Shown here piece after piece: positions 36,868-45,908 of a stretch of DNA of 64,000 nucleotides. Position 1 is the first letter of the stretch. Every line of letters starts with the position of its first letter. The notes beneath the pieces were generated by a model. It did no database searches. It was not told where the DNA came from and saw only the letters and a program-made list of their open reading frames with translations. The stretch is from Rudaea sp. (GTDB lineage Bacteria > Pseudomonadota > Gammaproteobacteria > Xanthomonadales > Rhodanobacteraceae): the NCBI GenBank assembly GCA_031291055.1, contig JARLJU010000022.1, positions 1-64,000 on the forward strand, written 5' to 3'. Position numbers and translations under genes: made by a program.

Positions 36868-38132
36868 GCGCTGTCGCGACAATGCGCGAGCTTGCGGTCG
36901 CCAGCCGTGCGGCTGGTGCTGAAATTGCCGCTTTGTCCACTTCTGCAAAATGCGCGGCACTGATGACGGTTGCTGCCGCCCTCGAAGCTGCGGCGACTGA
37001 GATTCTCGCCGCGAACGCCCTGGATGTCGGCGCGGCCCGAAATTGTGGACAGGCCGATGCACTGATCGACCGTTTGCGCCTGGATGCCGCCAGGCTTGCA
37101 GATATCGTCGCCGCTGTGCGCGCGATCGCCGAGCTGCCCGATCCGGTGGGGTCGGTGACACGTCGTGAAACGCGCCCGAATGGTCTCGTCGTCGAGCGCG
37201 TGCGCATTCCCCTCGGCCTCATCGCCATGCTCTACGAAGCGCGGCCGAACGTGACTGCTGATGCGGCCGCGCTGTGCTTCATGGCCGGCAACGCGGTAAT
37301 CCTGCGTGGTGGTTCCGAGGCCCAGCAAAGCAATCGGGCGATCGTGGCGGCGTTGCATGGTGCATTGCGCGCTTGCGGGTTGCCGGCAGCGGCGGTCACC
37401 CTGGTCGAGGATCCCGGCCGCGAAGCGATGATCGAACTGCTGCAGCTCAGCGACATCGTGGATCTGGCGATACCGCGCGGCGGCGAAGGCCTGATCCGTT
37501 TCGTCGCCGAGCATGCGCGCGTGCCGGTCATCAAGCAGTACAAGGGCGTGTGCCATCTGTTCGTCGATGCCGCCGCCGATCCTGGACTTGCGTTGCGCCT
37601 TCTGATCGACGGCAAGACCACGCGCCCGGCAGTATGCAACGCGCTGGAAACGCTGCTGGTGCATGCCGACATTGCCGCAAGGTTCCTGCCGGGCGCGGCC
37701 GAGGCGTTGCGGGCGCGCGGTGTGCAACTGCGCGGTTGCGCAAGGAGCCGCCTGTTGGTCGCATCGATGGATCCGGCGACCGACGAGGATTACGCCGCGG
37801 AATTTCTCGACCTGATACTGGCAGTGCGCGTCGTGGATGATCTCGAGGCTGCGATCGCGCATATCCATCGGTTCGGATCCGACCACACCGAAGTGATTGC
37901 CACGCGCGACGAGAATACGGCGCGCAAGTTCGTGCACGCATTGCGTTCGGCAGTCATCATGATCAATGCGTCGTCGCGCTTTGCCGATGGTGGCGAGCTC
38001 GGGCTCGGCGCGGAGATCGGGATTTCGACCACGCGCCTGCATGCTTACGGGCCGATGGCAGCCGAGGCGCTGACGATAGAACGCTACGTCGTGCGCGGGG
38101 ATGGCCAGGTGCGGCATCCAGCGTACGCTTGA
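36864..38132 (+). CDS. proA: Gamma-glutamyl phosphate reductase
   Basis: It encodes 422 aa from a GTG whose GTGA overlaps the proB stop; an ATG six codons later is the alternative. It has the signature [33 protein letters not shown], the catalytic Cys in [14 protein letters not shown] and a C-terminal [20 protein letters not shown]. It forms glutamate semialdehyde for proline. Last gene of the operon. No T-run terminator is evident downstream. Confidence 0.95.
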   Translation: MSAVATMRELAVASRAAGAEIAALSTSAKCAALMTVAAALEAAATEILAANALDVGAARNCGQADALIDRLRLDAARLADIVAAVRAIAELPDPVGSVTRRETRPNGLVVERVRIPLGLIAMLYEARPNVTADAAALCFMAGNAVILRGGSEAQQSNRAIVAALHGALRACGLPAAAVTLVEDPGREAMIELLQLSDIVDLAIPRGGEGLIRFVAEHARVPVIKQYKGVCHLFVDAAADPGLALRLLIDGKTTRPAVCNALETLLVHADIAARFLPGAAEALRARGVQLRGCARSRLLVASMDPATDEDYAAEFLDLILAVRVVDDLEAAIAHIHRFGSDHTEVIATRDENTARKFVHALRSAVIMINASSRFADGGELGLGAEIGISTTRLHAYGPMAAEALTIERYVVRGDGQVRHPAYA

Positions 38133-38335
38133 CCGGCTGCGCAACACGTGCGCAGAAACACTTCGGCGTGGCCCAAGGTCGGTACGACACAGGCGTTGGA
38201 TTGGAGAAGACTTGATCCGCGGGAAAATTCACGCTGGCTTGCCGATATTCTACATCGGCGCATCGGAACAACTTCGCCGCCGCTATACTCGGCGCCGCCA
38301 GATCCACGCACTCCAGAGAGCAGACAGCACAATCC

Positions 38336-39421
38336 ATGGGAGCCAATGTCGACGACCGCCGCGCGCCGATCCGCCAGGACGGACTCGATCTGCGCAATCA
38401 CGATCGCGTACTTGTGTTCGCGCCGCACCCGGATGACGAATCGATAGCCAGCGGCGGCCTGCTGCAGATTGCGCGCAGCGTCGGTGCAGCGGTTCGCGTC
38501 GTGGTGCTCACCGACGGCGACAACAATCCCTGGCCGCAACGCTGGGTCGAAAAGCGCTGGCGCATCGGCAACGCCGAACGTGCCCGTTGGGGAGCGCGGC
38601 GGCGCGAGGAGGCGCGGGCAGCGATGTCGATCCTGGGCGTAGCGCAGCACGACACCAGTTTTCTCGGCCTGCCGGACCTGGGTCTGACCGAGCTGCTGAT
38701 GCGTGCGGATGCGCAGGTGATCGAGTCCCTGCGCGGACATATCGACGAATTCAAACCCTCGTTGCTGGTCCTGCCGGCGTTGTCCGACCGGCATCCGGAT
38801 CACAGCGCCACACACATCTTTTCGCGTCTGGCGCTTGGGCAATGCAAGGCGTCGATGCCGCAATTGCTGCCGTTCGCCGTGCACGGCAAGACGCCGGGAG
38901 AAAGCCTGATCAGCGTCGGCTTGAGCGCAGCGCAGCGCGACATCAAGCAGGCAGCGATCCTCGCGCACGCCAGCCAGATGCAGCTTAGCCAACGCCGTTT
39001 CCTGCGTTATGCGGCGAATGTGGAATCGTACCTGCTCGTGCCGCCGCAGCCGGTAGCGAATCCGCACCATCCGCTGCAAGCCGGGGTTGATCGCCAAGGC
39101 GTCCTGCACGTGCGCATTGACCTGAAAAACTGCGGCAGTCTTCGCAGTCAGGACCTGTTTTGCGCGATCGAGTCGGCCGACGCCGGCAGCCTGCGCTGGC
39201 AGGTGCCGCTGGATTTGCGCAGCACCCAGACGGAAGTACGCCTTACCGCCGGCGCGGTCGGCGCTGCCGCCACCTGGCGGCGCGAACGCGGCAACGTCAC
39301 GGTTTCGCTGATTTCACCAGGGCTTGCAGGCCTCCGCCAGGGTTACGCAAAGCTGGCGCGCGCGCAACCGGGATGGCGGGTATTCGATCGTTTTGGCTGG
39401 CAGCCTGTTGTACGTTCGTGA
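38336..39421 (+). CDS. PIG-L family deacetylase with C-terminal beta domain
   Basis: It encodes 361 aa. Zinc-dependent N-acetylglucosaminyl deacetylase-type domain at residues 22-245 with FAPHPDDESIASGGLL and the second metal motif SDRHPDHSATH. Residues ~260-361 form an extra beta-rich domain. No signal peptide is seen. The family acts on GlcNAc-linked lipids or sugars in cell-envelope or natural-product pathways; the substrate is unknown. A TATACT hexamer at 38284-38289 could be its -10 element. Confidence 0.85.
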   Translation: MGANVDDRRAPIRQDGLDLRNHDRVLVFAPHPDDESIASGGLLQIARSVGAAVRVVVLTDGDNNPWPQRWVEKRWRIGNAERARWGARRREEARAAMSILGVAQHDTSFLGLPDLGLTELLMRADAQVIESLRGHIDEFKPSLLVLPALSDRHPDHSATHIFSRLALGQCKASMPQLLPFAVHGKTPGESLISVGLSAAQRDIKQAAILAHASQMQLSQRRFLRYAANVESYLLVPPQPVANPHHPLQAGVDRQGVLHVRIDLKNCGSLRSQDLFCAIESADAGSLRWQVPLDLRSTQTEVRLTAGAVGAAATWRRERGNVTVSLISPGLAGLRQGYAKLARAQPGWRVFDRFGWQPVVRS

Positions 39422-39560
39422 ACAGAATTCCCGGGCCACATGAACGGACTGCCGGTCCGGCGTACACTTCGATTGACAGGCTTGCTTTCTCTGGCATGCT
39501 CTGCCATGCGCGCCAGGCGCAAGACACAAACCACGTTAGCCAATACTTCGGGAGACAGCG

Positions 39561-40121
39561 ATGAAAAGTTTGCTAGTTTCGGTTGCGCTCGGGACAGGAT
39601 TCCTGCTCTCCGTCGGCGCTTATGCGCAGGCTCCGGCAGGTAGTACCGCGCAGTGCAAGGATGGCACCTACTATTCCGGCACGACGCACAAGGGTGCCTG
39701 CAAGGGACACCAGGGTGTGAAGGAATGGCTGGACAAGACGGCGGCGACACCCGCCGCAGCGACGGATGCAGCCGCGCCAGCGACGGCAGCGGCGACCACC
39801 AAGACGACAAAGTCGAAGAAAGCAACCGATGCCGCGCCTGCTCCGGCTGCTGCTCCGGCTCCAGCAGCAACCGCGGCTGCGCCTGCCGCGCCCGCAGCGG
39901 CTCCGGCCATGGCGGCCAAGCACACTTCGCCGACGCCGGCCTCGCAAATCACGCAGAAGCCCGGTGGCGGTGCCGGCCAGGTGTGGGTAAACACCAGTTC
40001 GAAGGTCTACCACTGCCAAGGCGACGAATGGTATGGCAAGACCAAAGAGGGCGAATACATGACCGAAGCAGCCGCAAAGGCAGCCGGCAGCCATGCTGCA
40101 CACGGGAAGGAATGCGGCTAA
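39561..40121 (+). CDS. Exported DUF3761-type protein with Ala/Pro-rich linker
   Basis: It encodes 186 aa. Signal peptide residues 1-23 (ending AYAQA). Residues 30-58 carry CKDGTYYSGTTHKGACKGHQ, continuing GVKEWLDK, the DUF3761 motif. Residues 60-130 are a low-complexity Ala/Pro/Lys linker. Residues 140-186 carry VWVNTSSKVYHCQGDEWYGK and TKEGEYMTEAAAKAAGSHAAHGKEC, a second small Cys-containing domain seen on its own in other proteins. GGGAGACAGCG precedes the ATG. The mature protein is presumably periplasmic; function unknown. Confidence 0.8.
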   Translation: MKSLLVSVALGTGFLLSVGAYAQAPAGSTAQCKDGTYYSGTTHKGACKGHQGVKEWLDKTAATPAAATDAAAPATAAATTKTTKSKKATDAAPAPAAAPAPAATAAAPAAPAAAPAMAAKHTSPTPASQITQKPGGGAGQVWVNTSSKVYHCQGDEWYGKTKEGEYMTEAAAKAAGSHAAHGKECG

Positions 40122-40152
40122 GTAGCACCGCCGCGTCCATGGCGAAATCGAA

Positions 40153-40180
40153 AACGCCCGGCTGGCCGGGCGTTTTTTTT
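40153..40180 (+). terminator. Strong rho-independent terminator
   Basis: AACGCCCG (40153-40160) pairs with CGGGCGTT (40167-40174), a G-C pair closes the loop, and eight T follow (40173-40180). It ends the message of the DUF3761 gene. Confidence 0.9.
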
Positions 40181-40318
40181 CGGGCTCCGTCCGTGGATGA
40201 CGCGTTTTTGCGCGGTTGCCGACGTGTTTTCAGCGTATGCTGTCCGCATGAACGCAAAAACGCTTGATTATCAGGTGCGCTGCAAGCGGCGCAGCATTTC
40301 GTGCTTCAACCATTCAGC

Positions 40319-40756
40319 ATGACCACACGCACTTACTGGAGGCTGGCCGGAACCAGGGGGGCACGTGCGGCGGTCGGCGAAATCACCGAAGTCATAGCCG
40401 GCAAAGCCTGCTGGAAGCTTGATCCGGCCTATGCGGCGTGGTTCTGGCCGTTGATGCGGCCGGTGACTGCGCTGACACTTTCGGTGCCCGAAGCCATGCT
40501 CGAACCGGCGCAGGCGGGCGATTGCATGGACGCGCCGCGACGGCCGACCGAACACGAGAAGGACGTCCTGCTGAAGGCGCCGGAGGAGGCCGCCGACGCG
40601 CTGCAGGTCTATACGCTGACGCTGCAGGGCAAGCAGTCCTCGGTGCACAAGGCGTTTCCCACGCGCATGGTCAACGTGAGTACGCTGCGCTACTGTCGGA
40701 CGAGGGTTGCGATGAAGACCAAAGCGGCAGCAGGGGATACCGACGCCAAGGCTTGA
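40319..40756 (+). CDS. Hypothetical protein
   Basis: It encodes 145 aa from ATG 40319 (MTTRTYWRLAG); a GTG six codons earlier is possible. I recognise no domain. The sequence is soluble-looking, with YAAWFWPLMRPVTALTLSVPE near the middle and a basic C-terminus. Neither start has a good ribosome-binding site, and the antisense frames are also open, so this could be a non-coding stretch. It lies between a strong terminator and the repeat-rich region in front of the desaturase. Confidence 0.35.
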   Translation: MTTRTYWRLAGTRGARAAVGEITEVIAGKACWKLDPAYAAWFWPLMRPVTALTLSVPEAMLEPAQAGDCMDAPRRPTEHEKDVLLKAPEEAADALQVYTLTLQGKQSSVHKAFPTRMVNVSTLRYCRTRVAMKTKAAAGDTDAKA

Positions 40757-40872
40757 TCAGCGCAGGCGCGCCAGCATCCTTAACTGGTGCCGCAAAGCCG
40801 CAACCGGGGACGTGGATTCGACATTCGGCTTCGTCGACGCGGTCACGCAGTCACTTCCTCAAATATACGCTT

Positions 40873-40900
40873 GCGCAATGTACGCTGGCGCACATTGCGC
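40873..40900. promoter_or_regulatory. 28-bp palindrome, candidate operator
   Basis: GCGCAATGT (40873-40881) and ACATTGCGC (40892-40900) are exact inverted arms. The 10-base centre ACGCTGGCGC is itself nearly symmetric (CGC TG GCG), so almost the whole 28 bp is palindromic. It lies 160 bases before the desaturase gene. This is the form expected for a dimeric repressor such as a TetR-family fatty-acid regulator; the protein is not identified. Confidence 0.5.
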
Positions 40901-40915
40901 GCTGCCTGCAATGTG

Positions 40916-40995
40916 TATGATTCTCAAAAGTCTGCGCGGGATTCAGTCGGCACAGTATGATTCTCAAAAGTCTGCGCGGGATTCAGTCGGCACAG
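40916..40995. repeat. Perfect 40-bp tandem direct repeat
   Basis: Two identical units, 40916-40955 and 40956-40995, each beginning TATGATTCTCAAAAGTCTGC and ending GTCGGCACAG. TATGAT at the head of each unit resembles a -10 hexamer, so the duplication may have doubled a promoter element in front of the desaturase gene. Confidence 0.85.
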
Positions 40996-41059
40996 GTCGC
41001 GTGCTGACGAATTGTTTCACTGGGTCGCACACGCTGACGCGTAGAAAGGAATAGCGACA

Positions 41060-42112
41060 ATGCCGTCCATCGATGAAAGTGAAATACTCAGTAGCGACAT
41101 CCCCCGCTGGAGACGCACGCTGGGCCAATACCGCACGCCGAGCGCGTTGCGCGGGAGCTACGAACTCGCTGTCACGGTGATACCTTTTGCGCTGGCCTGG
41201 ATCCTGATGTACTGGGCGTTGACGCATGGCCACATGTGGCTGTATGCACTGCTGCTCCTGCCTGCTGCCGGGCTGCTCGTTCGCTTGTTCCTGATCCAGC
41301 ACGATTGCGGTCACCGGGCATTTTTCGCCAGCAGAAAAGTCAACGACTGGCTTGGTCGCCTGATCAGTGTGCTGACGTTGACGCCCTATGACCACTGGCG
41401 AAGGGCACACTCGATCCATCACGCCACGTCCGGCAACCTTGCCCGGCGCGGAGTTGGCGATGTAGACACGTTGACCGTCGCCGAGTACCTGGCCCGGCCG
41501 CCCTGGCAACGGCTGCGCTATCGCGCCTACCGGCATCCATCGGTAATGTTCGGCATCGGGCCGTTTTTTCTTTTCGTCCTGCAGAATCGCCTGCCCGCCG
41601 GCTTCATGCGCAGCGGCTGGCTGCCGTGGGCGAGCACGATGGGAACCAATGTCGCGATCGCCGCGGTGGCCGGCCTGCTGATTTGGGCTGTTGGCCTGCC
41701 TGCATTCCTGCTGGTGCAAGCGCCTGTGCTACTGGTTGGTGCTGCTGCTGGCGTCTGGCTGTTCTACGTGCAGCATCAATTCGAGCGCACGTACTGGGCA
41801 AAACGCGAGGCCTGGAATGTGCACGAGGCAGGCCTGCGCGGAAGCTCGCACTACGACCTTCCCGGTGTGCTGAAATGGTTTACGGCCAACATCGGCGTGC
41901 ATCATGTACATCATCTGGCCAGCCAGATTCCCTACTATCGTCTGCCGGAAGTGCTGCGCGACCATCCCGAGCTGCGCGGCGTGGGACGCCTGACCTTGCT
42001 GCAAAGCTTCAAATGCGTGCGCCTGGTGCTCTGGGACGAAGAGAGCCGGCGCCTCATCTCGTTCAAGCAACTGCGGCGGAGCAGCGGGCTGAAGCTCGTT
42101 CATGGCGACTGA
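41060..42112 (+). CDS. Fatty acid desaturase (membrane, omega-6 type)
   Basis: This 350-aa di-iron membrane desaturase has three His boxes: HDCGH (residues ~81-85), HSIHH (~117-121) and HHVHH (~280-284). Four or so hydrophobic helices flank them. The layout matches acyl-lipid delta-12/omega-6 desaturases of the DesA group, which insert a double bond in phospholipid acyl chains. AGGAATAGCGACA precedes the ATG. It is preceded by a palindrome and tandem repeats likely to be its control region. Confidence 0.88.
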   Translation: MPSIDESEILSSDIPRWRRTLGQYRTPSALRGSYELAVTVIPFALAWILMYWALTHGHMWLYALLLLPAAGLLVRLFLIQHDCGHRAFFASRKVNDWLGRLISVLTLTPYDHWRRAHSIHHATSGNLARRGVGDVDTLTVAEYLARPPWQRLRYRAYRHPSVMFGIGPFFLFVLQNRLPAGFMRSGWLPWASTMGTNVAIAAVAGLLIWAVGLPAFLLVQAPVLLVGAAAGVWLFYVQHQFERTYWAKREAWNVHEAGLRGSSHYDLPGVLKWFTANIGVHHVHHLASQIPYYRLPEVLRDHPELRGVGRLTLLQSFKCVRLVLWDEESRRLISFKQLRRSSGLKLVHGD

Positions 42113-42450
42113 ACCCGATTGTTCGTCGCCCGTCCACAGCGCCGAACCAGCATGGCATGTGCGCGCATCGTCCCCGATTGACTGCTGTCCACGCATGAAG
42201 AAGGCTGCCGGGGCACTGCCTGGCGGGCGGCTTTCGCCTCGATAGCACTGTTAATGCGGTTTAAGGATTGACGCAGGCCGTCTTTACACGCGCTGAGAAA
42301 AATACCTCGGTTTGTGGGTCCAACCGGGAGCATGATGCTCTTCCGGCGACGCGCAAATCATGTCGGCACGGGGGTATTTGATGATCGCAGCGGTTCCGCT
42401 TCGTCCTTGCCTCGCGACAGGGTTGCCTTGTGTTGGTGAGCGGGTAGTGA
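42113..42450. other. Intergenic region, no gene recognised
   Basis: 338 bases. The only structure noted is a distant inverted pair AAATACC (42300-42306) and GGTATTT (42373-42379). No promoter of good quality is evident for the following gene. Confidence 0.4.
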
Positions 42451-43539
42451 GTGGACGCTGAAACCCCTCACGCGCGTGGCCCGGCTTCGCCATCATCAGC
42501 GCCGTTGTTGATCCGCTTCGGCCGCATTGGTGACATGGTGCTGCAAACACCATTGCTGCATCTGCTGCGTCATCGTTACGGCCACGCGTGCCGCTTGCTG
42601 ACCTCGGGAAGCTGGTCATCGCAATTGTTTGCGCACAACGCCGATGTCGCCGACATCTGGCAATTGCGCAATCGACACCGGCCGTTCCTGCTCAGCCCGG
42701 AGCGCTGGCGCCTTGTTCGCCTGCTGGCAAAACACGATGGCCCTGTTTACGTGAGCGAAGATTCGCGCAGGCAGGTGACGAAGATCCGGCATCTGCTCGC
42801 GATGAGCCGGATTGCAAACGATCGCTGCGTATTTCTGGATCAGTTTCCCGCCGCTGTCGATGAGCACTGGATCGACCAGTTGCTGCGCTTTGGACAATCG
42901 ACACCGCCGGCGTTCGACAACGCAGCCGCGCGGCAGGCAGATGAACTCTGGCTTGCGCCACGATTGTTTCTGAACCAGGGCGACCGCGACGATCGCGAAA
43001 GATGGTTGCGGGAGCGTGGATTGGCGGGGCGCCCGCTGGTCCTGCTGCAGCCCGGCAACAAGCGCGCGACCAAATTCGGTCGCGTGCGTGCGGACGACTC
43101 CAAGGCCTGGCCCATCGTGCATTGGGCAGGCTTGCTGCGCGCAATGAACGCAAGAATGCCCGAGGCCTGTCTGCTGCTCTGCGGATCTCCCGCGGAGGTA
43201 CCGCTGTTGCGTGATATCCGCGCCGCTGCTGGTTTGGCTCAGGTGGGGATAGCCTCGGAAGACCTGCCGCTGCGTCGGCTGATGGCGCTGCAGGAGACGG
43301 CAGACAGCATGGTCTCGGTCGATACCGGACCCGCGCATATGGCGGCGGCCATGGGCTGTCCGCTGGTTGTGCTCTACGGAACGGAATCGCCGCACCGCTG
43401 GAGTCGCCGCAGCGCTGTCAACGCCGCCGTCATCGAGCTGGGTGGCCCCGACGCGCAGAAGGGCATGGCCGACATTCCGCTGGAGTCAGTGGTTCAGGCG
43501 TGGCTGTACGTTACCAGCGCGGTGTCGAAGCGACGCTGA
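42451..43539 (+). CDS. Family 9 glycosyltransferase (heptosyltransferase-like)
   Basis: It encodes 362 aa from a GTG start. The N-terminal LLIRFGRIGDMVLQTPLL matches the GT9 first beta-strand/loop motif. The C-terminal half has VLLQPGNKRA, LLLCGSPAEVPLLRDIR and SVDTGPAHMAAAMGCPLVVLYG, the nucleotide-sugar site. GT9 enzymes add heptose to lipopolysaccharide core; acceptor and donor here are not determined, and the gene is not in an obvious LPS cluster. Confidence 0.85.
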   Translation: MDAETPHARGPASPSSAPLLIRFGRIGDMVLQTPLLHLLRHRYGHACRLLTSGSWSSQLFAHNADVADIWQLRNRHRPFLLSPERWRLVRLLAKHDGPVYVSEDSRRQVTKIRHLLAMSRIANDRCVFLDQFPAAVDEHWIDQLLRFGQSTPPAFDNAAARQADELWLAPRLFLNQGDRDDRERWLRERGLAGRPLVLLQPGNKRATKFGRVRADDSKAWPIVHWAGLLRAMNARMPEACLLLCGSPAEVPLLRDIRAAAGLAQVGIASEDLPLRRLMALQETADSMVSVDTGPAHMAAAMGCPLVVLYGTESPHRWSRRSAVNAAVIELGGPDAQKGMADIPLESVVQAWLYVTSAVSKRR

Positions 43540-43559
43540 GCAACAGCGTTGTTGAACCA

Positions 43560-43889
43560 TCACGTCGTACTCGAAAGTATCGCGCCCGCAAAAACGAGGA
43601 TGACCGCGAACTGGACAGCAACGATGATGACGCTCACGGCCAAGGCACGCAGGAATGTGGTGTCGAGAATTCCTGCCAGAAAGACGCCGCTGGCCGCCGT
43701 AGAAATTGCGAAAGCTGCAGCATGATTTGGAAAATACCTGGGTACCACGGCAGACAATGCGGCGAGAATCAGTACCGAGAAAAGGGCGGACCATAAGCCG
43801 CGGTTTCCCGCGCCGACGACACGGGCTCCGACCATTACCGGAAACACCGTGACCCCTGCGAGCAGCGTGAGGATCAGCAAGAAACTCAT
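43560..43889 (-). CDS. Small integral membrane protein
   Basis: It encodes 109 aa with GGAAGGATGAC before the ATG. Four hydrophobic segments (about residues 3-22, 30-50, 58-75 and 80-104) and almost no soluble loops. Contains VVPRYFPNHAAAFAISTAAS. No family recognised. It is convergent with the glycosyltransferase gene, with 20 bases between the stops. Confidence 0.6.
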   Translation of the reverse strand: MSFLLILTLLAGVTVFPVMVGARVVGAGNRGLWSALFSVLILAALSAVVPRYFPNHAAAFAISTAASGVFLAGILDTTFLRALAVSVIIVAVQFAVILVFAGAILSSTT

Positions 43890-44297
43890 GTCATCCTTCC
43901 TTGAAGGGTTGCGGCCTTGTGTCACGACGGGAAGTCATGTTCCGCAAGTCAAGATGAAACCCTGGCCTGCACTGACCTAAGAACGCGCGCCAGCGCGGGT
44001 ACCGAACAAAGCTTGCTCGATTTTGGGAGCGTCGCTGAAGACACGACGCAGACCGGATTGTTGGCCTCAACCTCGACGTACTGTCATGTGTGCATCTGGT
44101 GGAGGCCCGCTTGCACGCGCACCACAGCGGCCAGACGATTCGTTTGATTCGCACCGTTTCGCGCTCGGCGGGGTTGGTTGGCCAAGAGGCGCGCTTTGGC
44201 CCGGGACGGTAACGAGTGGAGTGCGCGACAACATCTGATTTTGATATCCGACGAGTTTCTGCAACGAAATCATTCTTGGCTGTGTTTTACTAGACAG
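43890..44297. other. Intergenic region, no gene recognised
   Basis: 408 bases with no gene I can support. The GC content drops towards the methyltransferase start (TTTTGATATCC, TTGGCTGTGTTTTACT), where its promoter probably lies, but no clean -35/-10 pair was found. Confidence 0.35.
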
Positions 44298-45368
44298 ATG
44301 AACTATCTGTACGGCTTCGCCCGTAACATGAAGGCGCGCAGTCCGCTGCTTCAACGAATGTACCTGCGGCTCAGGCGCGGCTCCTACGCCACTCGCATGG
44401 CCAGGGAGACCGACATTTACAAGGATGTTGAGAACGTCAACGTCCTGCCGGACATTTTCGCGTATTGGGCGAACACGTATGTCCGGCCAATGTTCGAAGA
44501 CGTGGGTGTGTCCAATCCAACCGAGTTCTTTGCGAAATACCTGCGGGAAAGCGCAGACCGCTCTAAAGGCGAGTACCCGCTATTTATCAGCATCGGTGCC
44601 GGAAGCTGCGATACGGAGATATTGGTCGCGAAGTCGATGAAGAAGGCTGGTCTCTCACGCTTCGTGATCGAATGCCTGGACATGAACCCCCACATACTTG
44701 CTCTCGGTCGCCGCATGGCAGAGAGCGAAGGAGTGGGCGAACACATCGTGCCTGCTATAGGTGACTGCAACAATTGGAAGCCAGCCAAGCTCTACGACGG
44801 GATCATGGCGAACCAGTCCCTACATCACATAGTCAAGTTGAAACGGCTGTTCGATGGAGTCAAGAGGGTGCTCAAACCGAAAGCCTATTTCATCGTCAGC
44901 GACATCATCGGTAGAAACGGCCATCGGCGCTGGCCAGAGGCGCTGATTGAAGTGCAGCGGTTCTGGCAGGAGTTGCCGGAAGCGTATCGCTACAACCGGC
45001 AGCTCAAACGTCAGGAGAATGTGTTCATGGATTGGGATTGCTCGAACGTGGGGTTCGAGGGCGTCCGTGCGCAGGACATCCTTCCGCTGCTGCTTGAACG
45101 GTTTCGCATGCATGTGTTCGTCGCGTTCGGCGGCGTGGTCGATATATTTGTAGATCGATCCTTTGGGCACAACTTCAACGCGAATTCGGAGTGGGATCGT
45201 GACTTCATTGACCGCATCCACACCACAGACGAAGAAGGGTTGCGCAGCGGAAGACTTACTCCGACTCATTTGACGGCGGTGATGGCTGCGGACGCCATCC
45301 CCAATCCCTTCTGGTCCCGCGGCCTCAACCCATACGCCTGCGTGCGAAAGCCACGGCTGATCTGGTAG
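44298..45368 (+). CDS. SAM-dependent class I methyltransferase
   Basis: It encodes 356 aa from MNYLYGFARNM. The SAM site is YPLFISIGAGSCDTEILVAK (residues ~98-117), the acidic loop is CLDMNPHILALGRRM, and QSLHHIVKLKRLFDGVKRVL corresponds to the region after motif III. The substrate is unknown. Base composition is lower in GC than most neighbours, and the gene sits alone between two empty regions and beside a tRNA gene, so it may be acquired DNA. An in-frame ATG 40 codons upstream gives a less plausible start. Confidence 0.75.
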   Translation: MNYLYGFARNMKARSPLLQRMYLRLRRGSYATRMARETDIYKDVENVNVLPDIFAYWANTYVRPMFEDVGVSNPTEFFAKYLRESADRSKGEYPLFISIGAGSCDTEILVAKSMKKAGLSRFVIECLDMNPHILALGRRMAESEGVGEHIVPAIGDCNNWKPAKLYDGIMANQSLHHIVKLKRLFDGVKRVLKPKAYFIVSDIIGRNGHRRWPEALIEVQRFWQELPEAYRYNRQLKRQENVFMDWDCSNVGFEGVRAQDILPLLLERFRMHVFVAFGGVVDIFVDRSFGHNFNANSEWDRDFIDRIHTTDEEGLRSGRLTPTHLTAVMAADAIPNPFWSRGLNPYACVRKPRLIW

Positions 45369-45643
45369 TCGGAGGGCAGCTGTGTCAGCTCGCGTAGTCT
45401 ATTTGCATCCAACGAGGGACATCTGATGTTCTCAGCATACTTGTCAATCGTGTCTCTCGCAGCTTCCAAGGGGCACAAAGCAAGCCCACGTGCTACGAAT
45501 GGTGTCGTTTACGACGAGCCGTAGCTGCGACCTAACCGGTAGCGATAACTGCTGACGCGAGCTTTGTGCGAATTTTTGCAGGGCGGTAGCCGGACAAAAA
45601 GAAACCCGCGCAGGGCGGCTGTAATGTAAATATTTGATTTCAT

Positions 45644-45720
45644 TGGTCGGGGAGACAGGATTTGAACCTGCGACTTCTACGTCCCGAACGTAGCGCTCTA
45701 CCAGGCTGAGCTACACCCCG
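45644..45720 (-). tRNA. tRNA-Pro (anticodon CGG)
   Basis: 77 bases including an encoded CCA. On the minus strand it begins CGGGGTGTAGCTCAG. The anticodon arm is CTACG, loop TTCGGGA, CGTAG, giving anticodon CGG for codon CCG. The T arm is GCAGG, TTCAAAT, CCTGT. The acceptor stem ends CTCCCCG-A-CCA. One acceptor pair (position 6 with 67) is U-U instead of a Watson-Crick pair; all other stems are sound. Confidence 0.95.
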
Positions 45721-45908
45721 ACTGAAAACCTGACCGTGTCCGCCATGGGCGGCTGATGCTGCGAAATCCGCATCCTGATGGCCAGCCGCGCATGATAAAG
45801 GGCTGGCGAGGAGGACGCAACTCACCGCAGCGTGCGCATGCAGGACGGCTGGCAGCGTGTGCAAGCTGCGTGCGACACTCGTTACTCGTCCCGGAACCCC
45901 GAATTCAA

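Larger units (their letters stand above)
40757..41059. other. Regulatory-looking intergenic region before the desaturase
   Basis: No gene is seen in these 303 bases. They contain a 28-bp palindrome (40873-40900) and a perfect 40-bp tandem repeat (40916-40995), described separately, then the desaturase ribosome-binding site AGGA at about 41049. Confidence 0.6.

Noticed and set aside
45644-45720. tRNA pseudogene because of a U-U mismatch in the acceptor stem
   Set aside because: All other pairs, the anticodon loop, T loop and encoded CCA are normal; one mismatch is tolerated.
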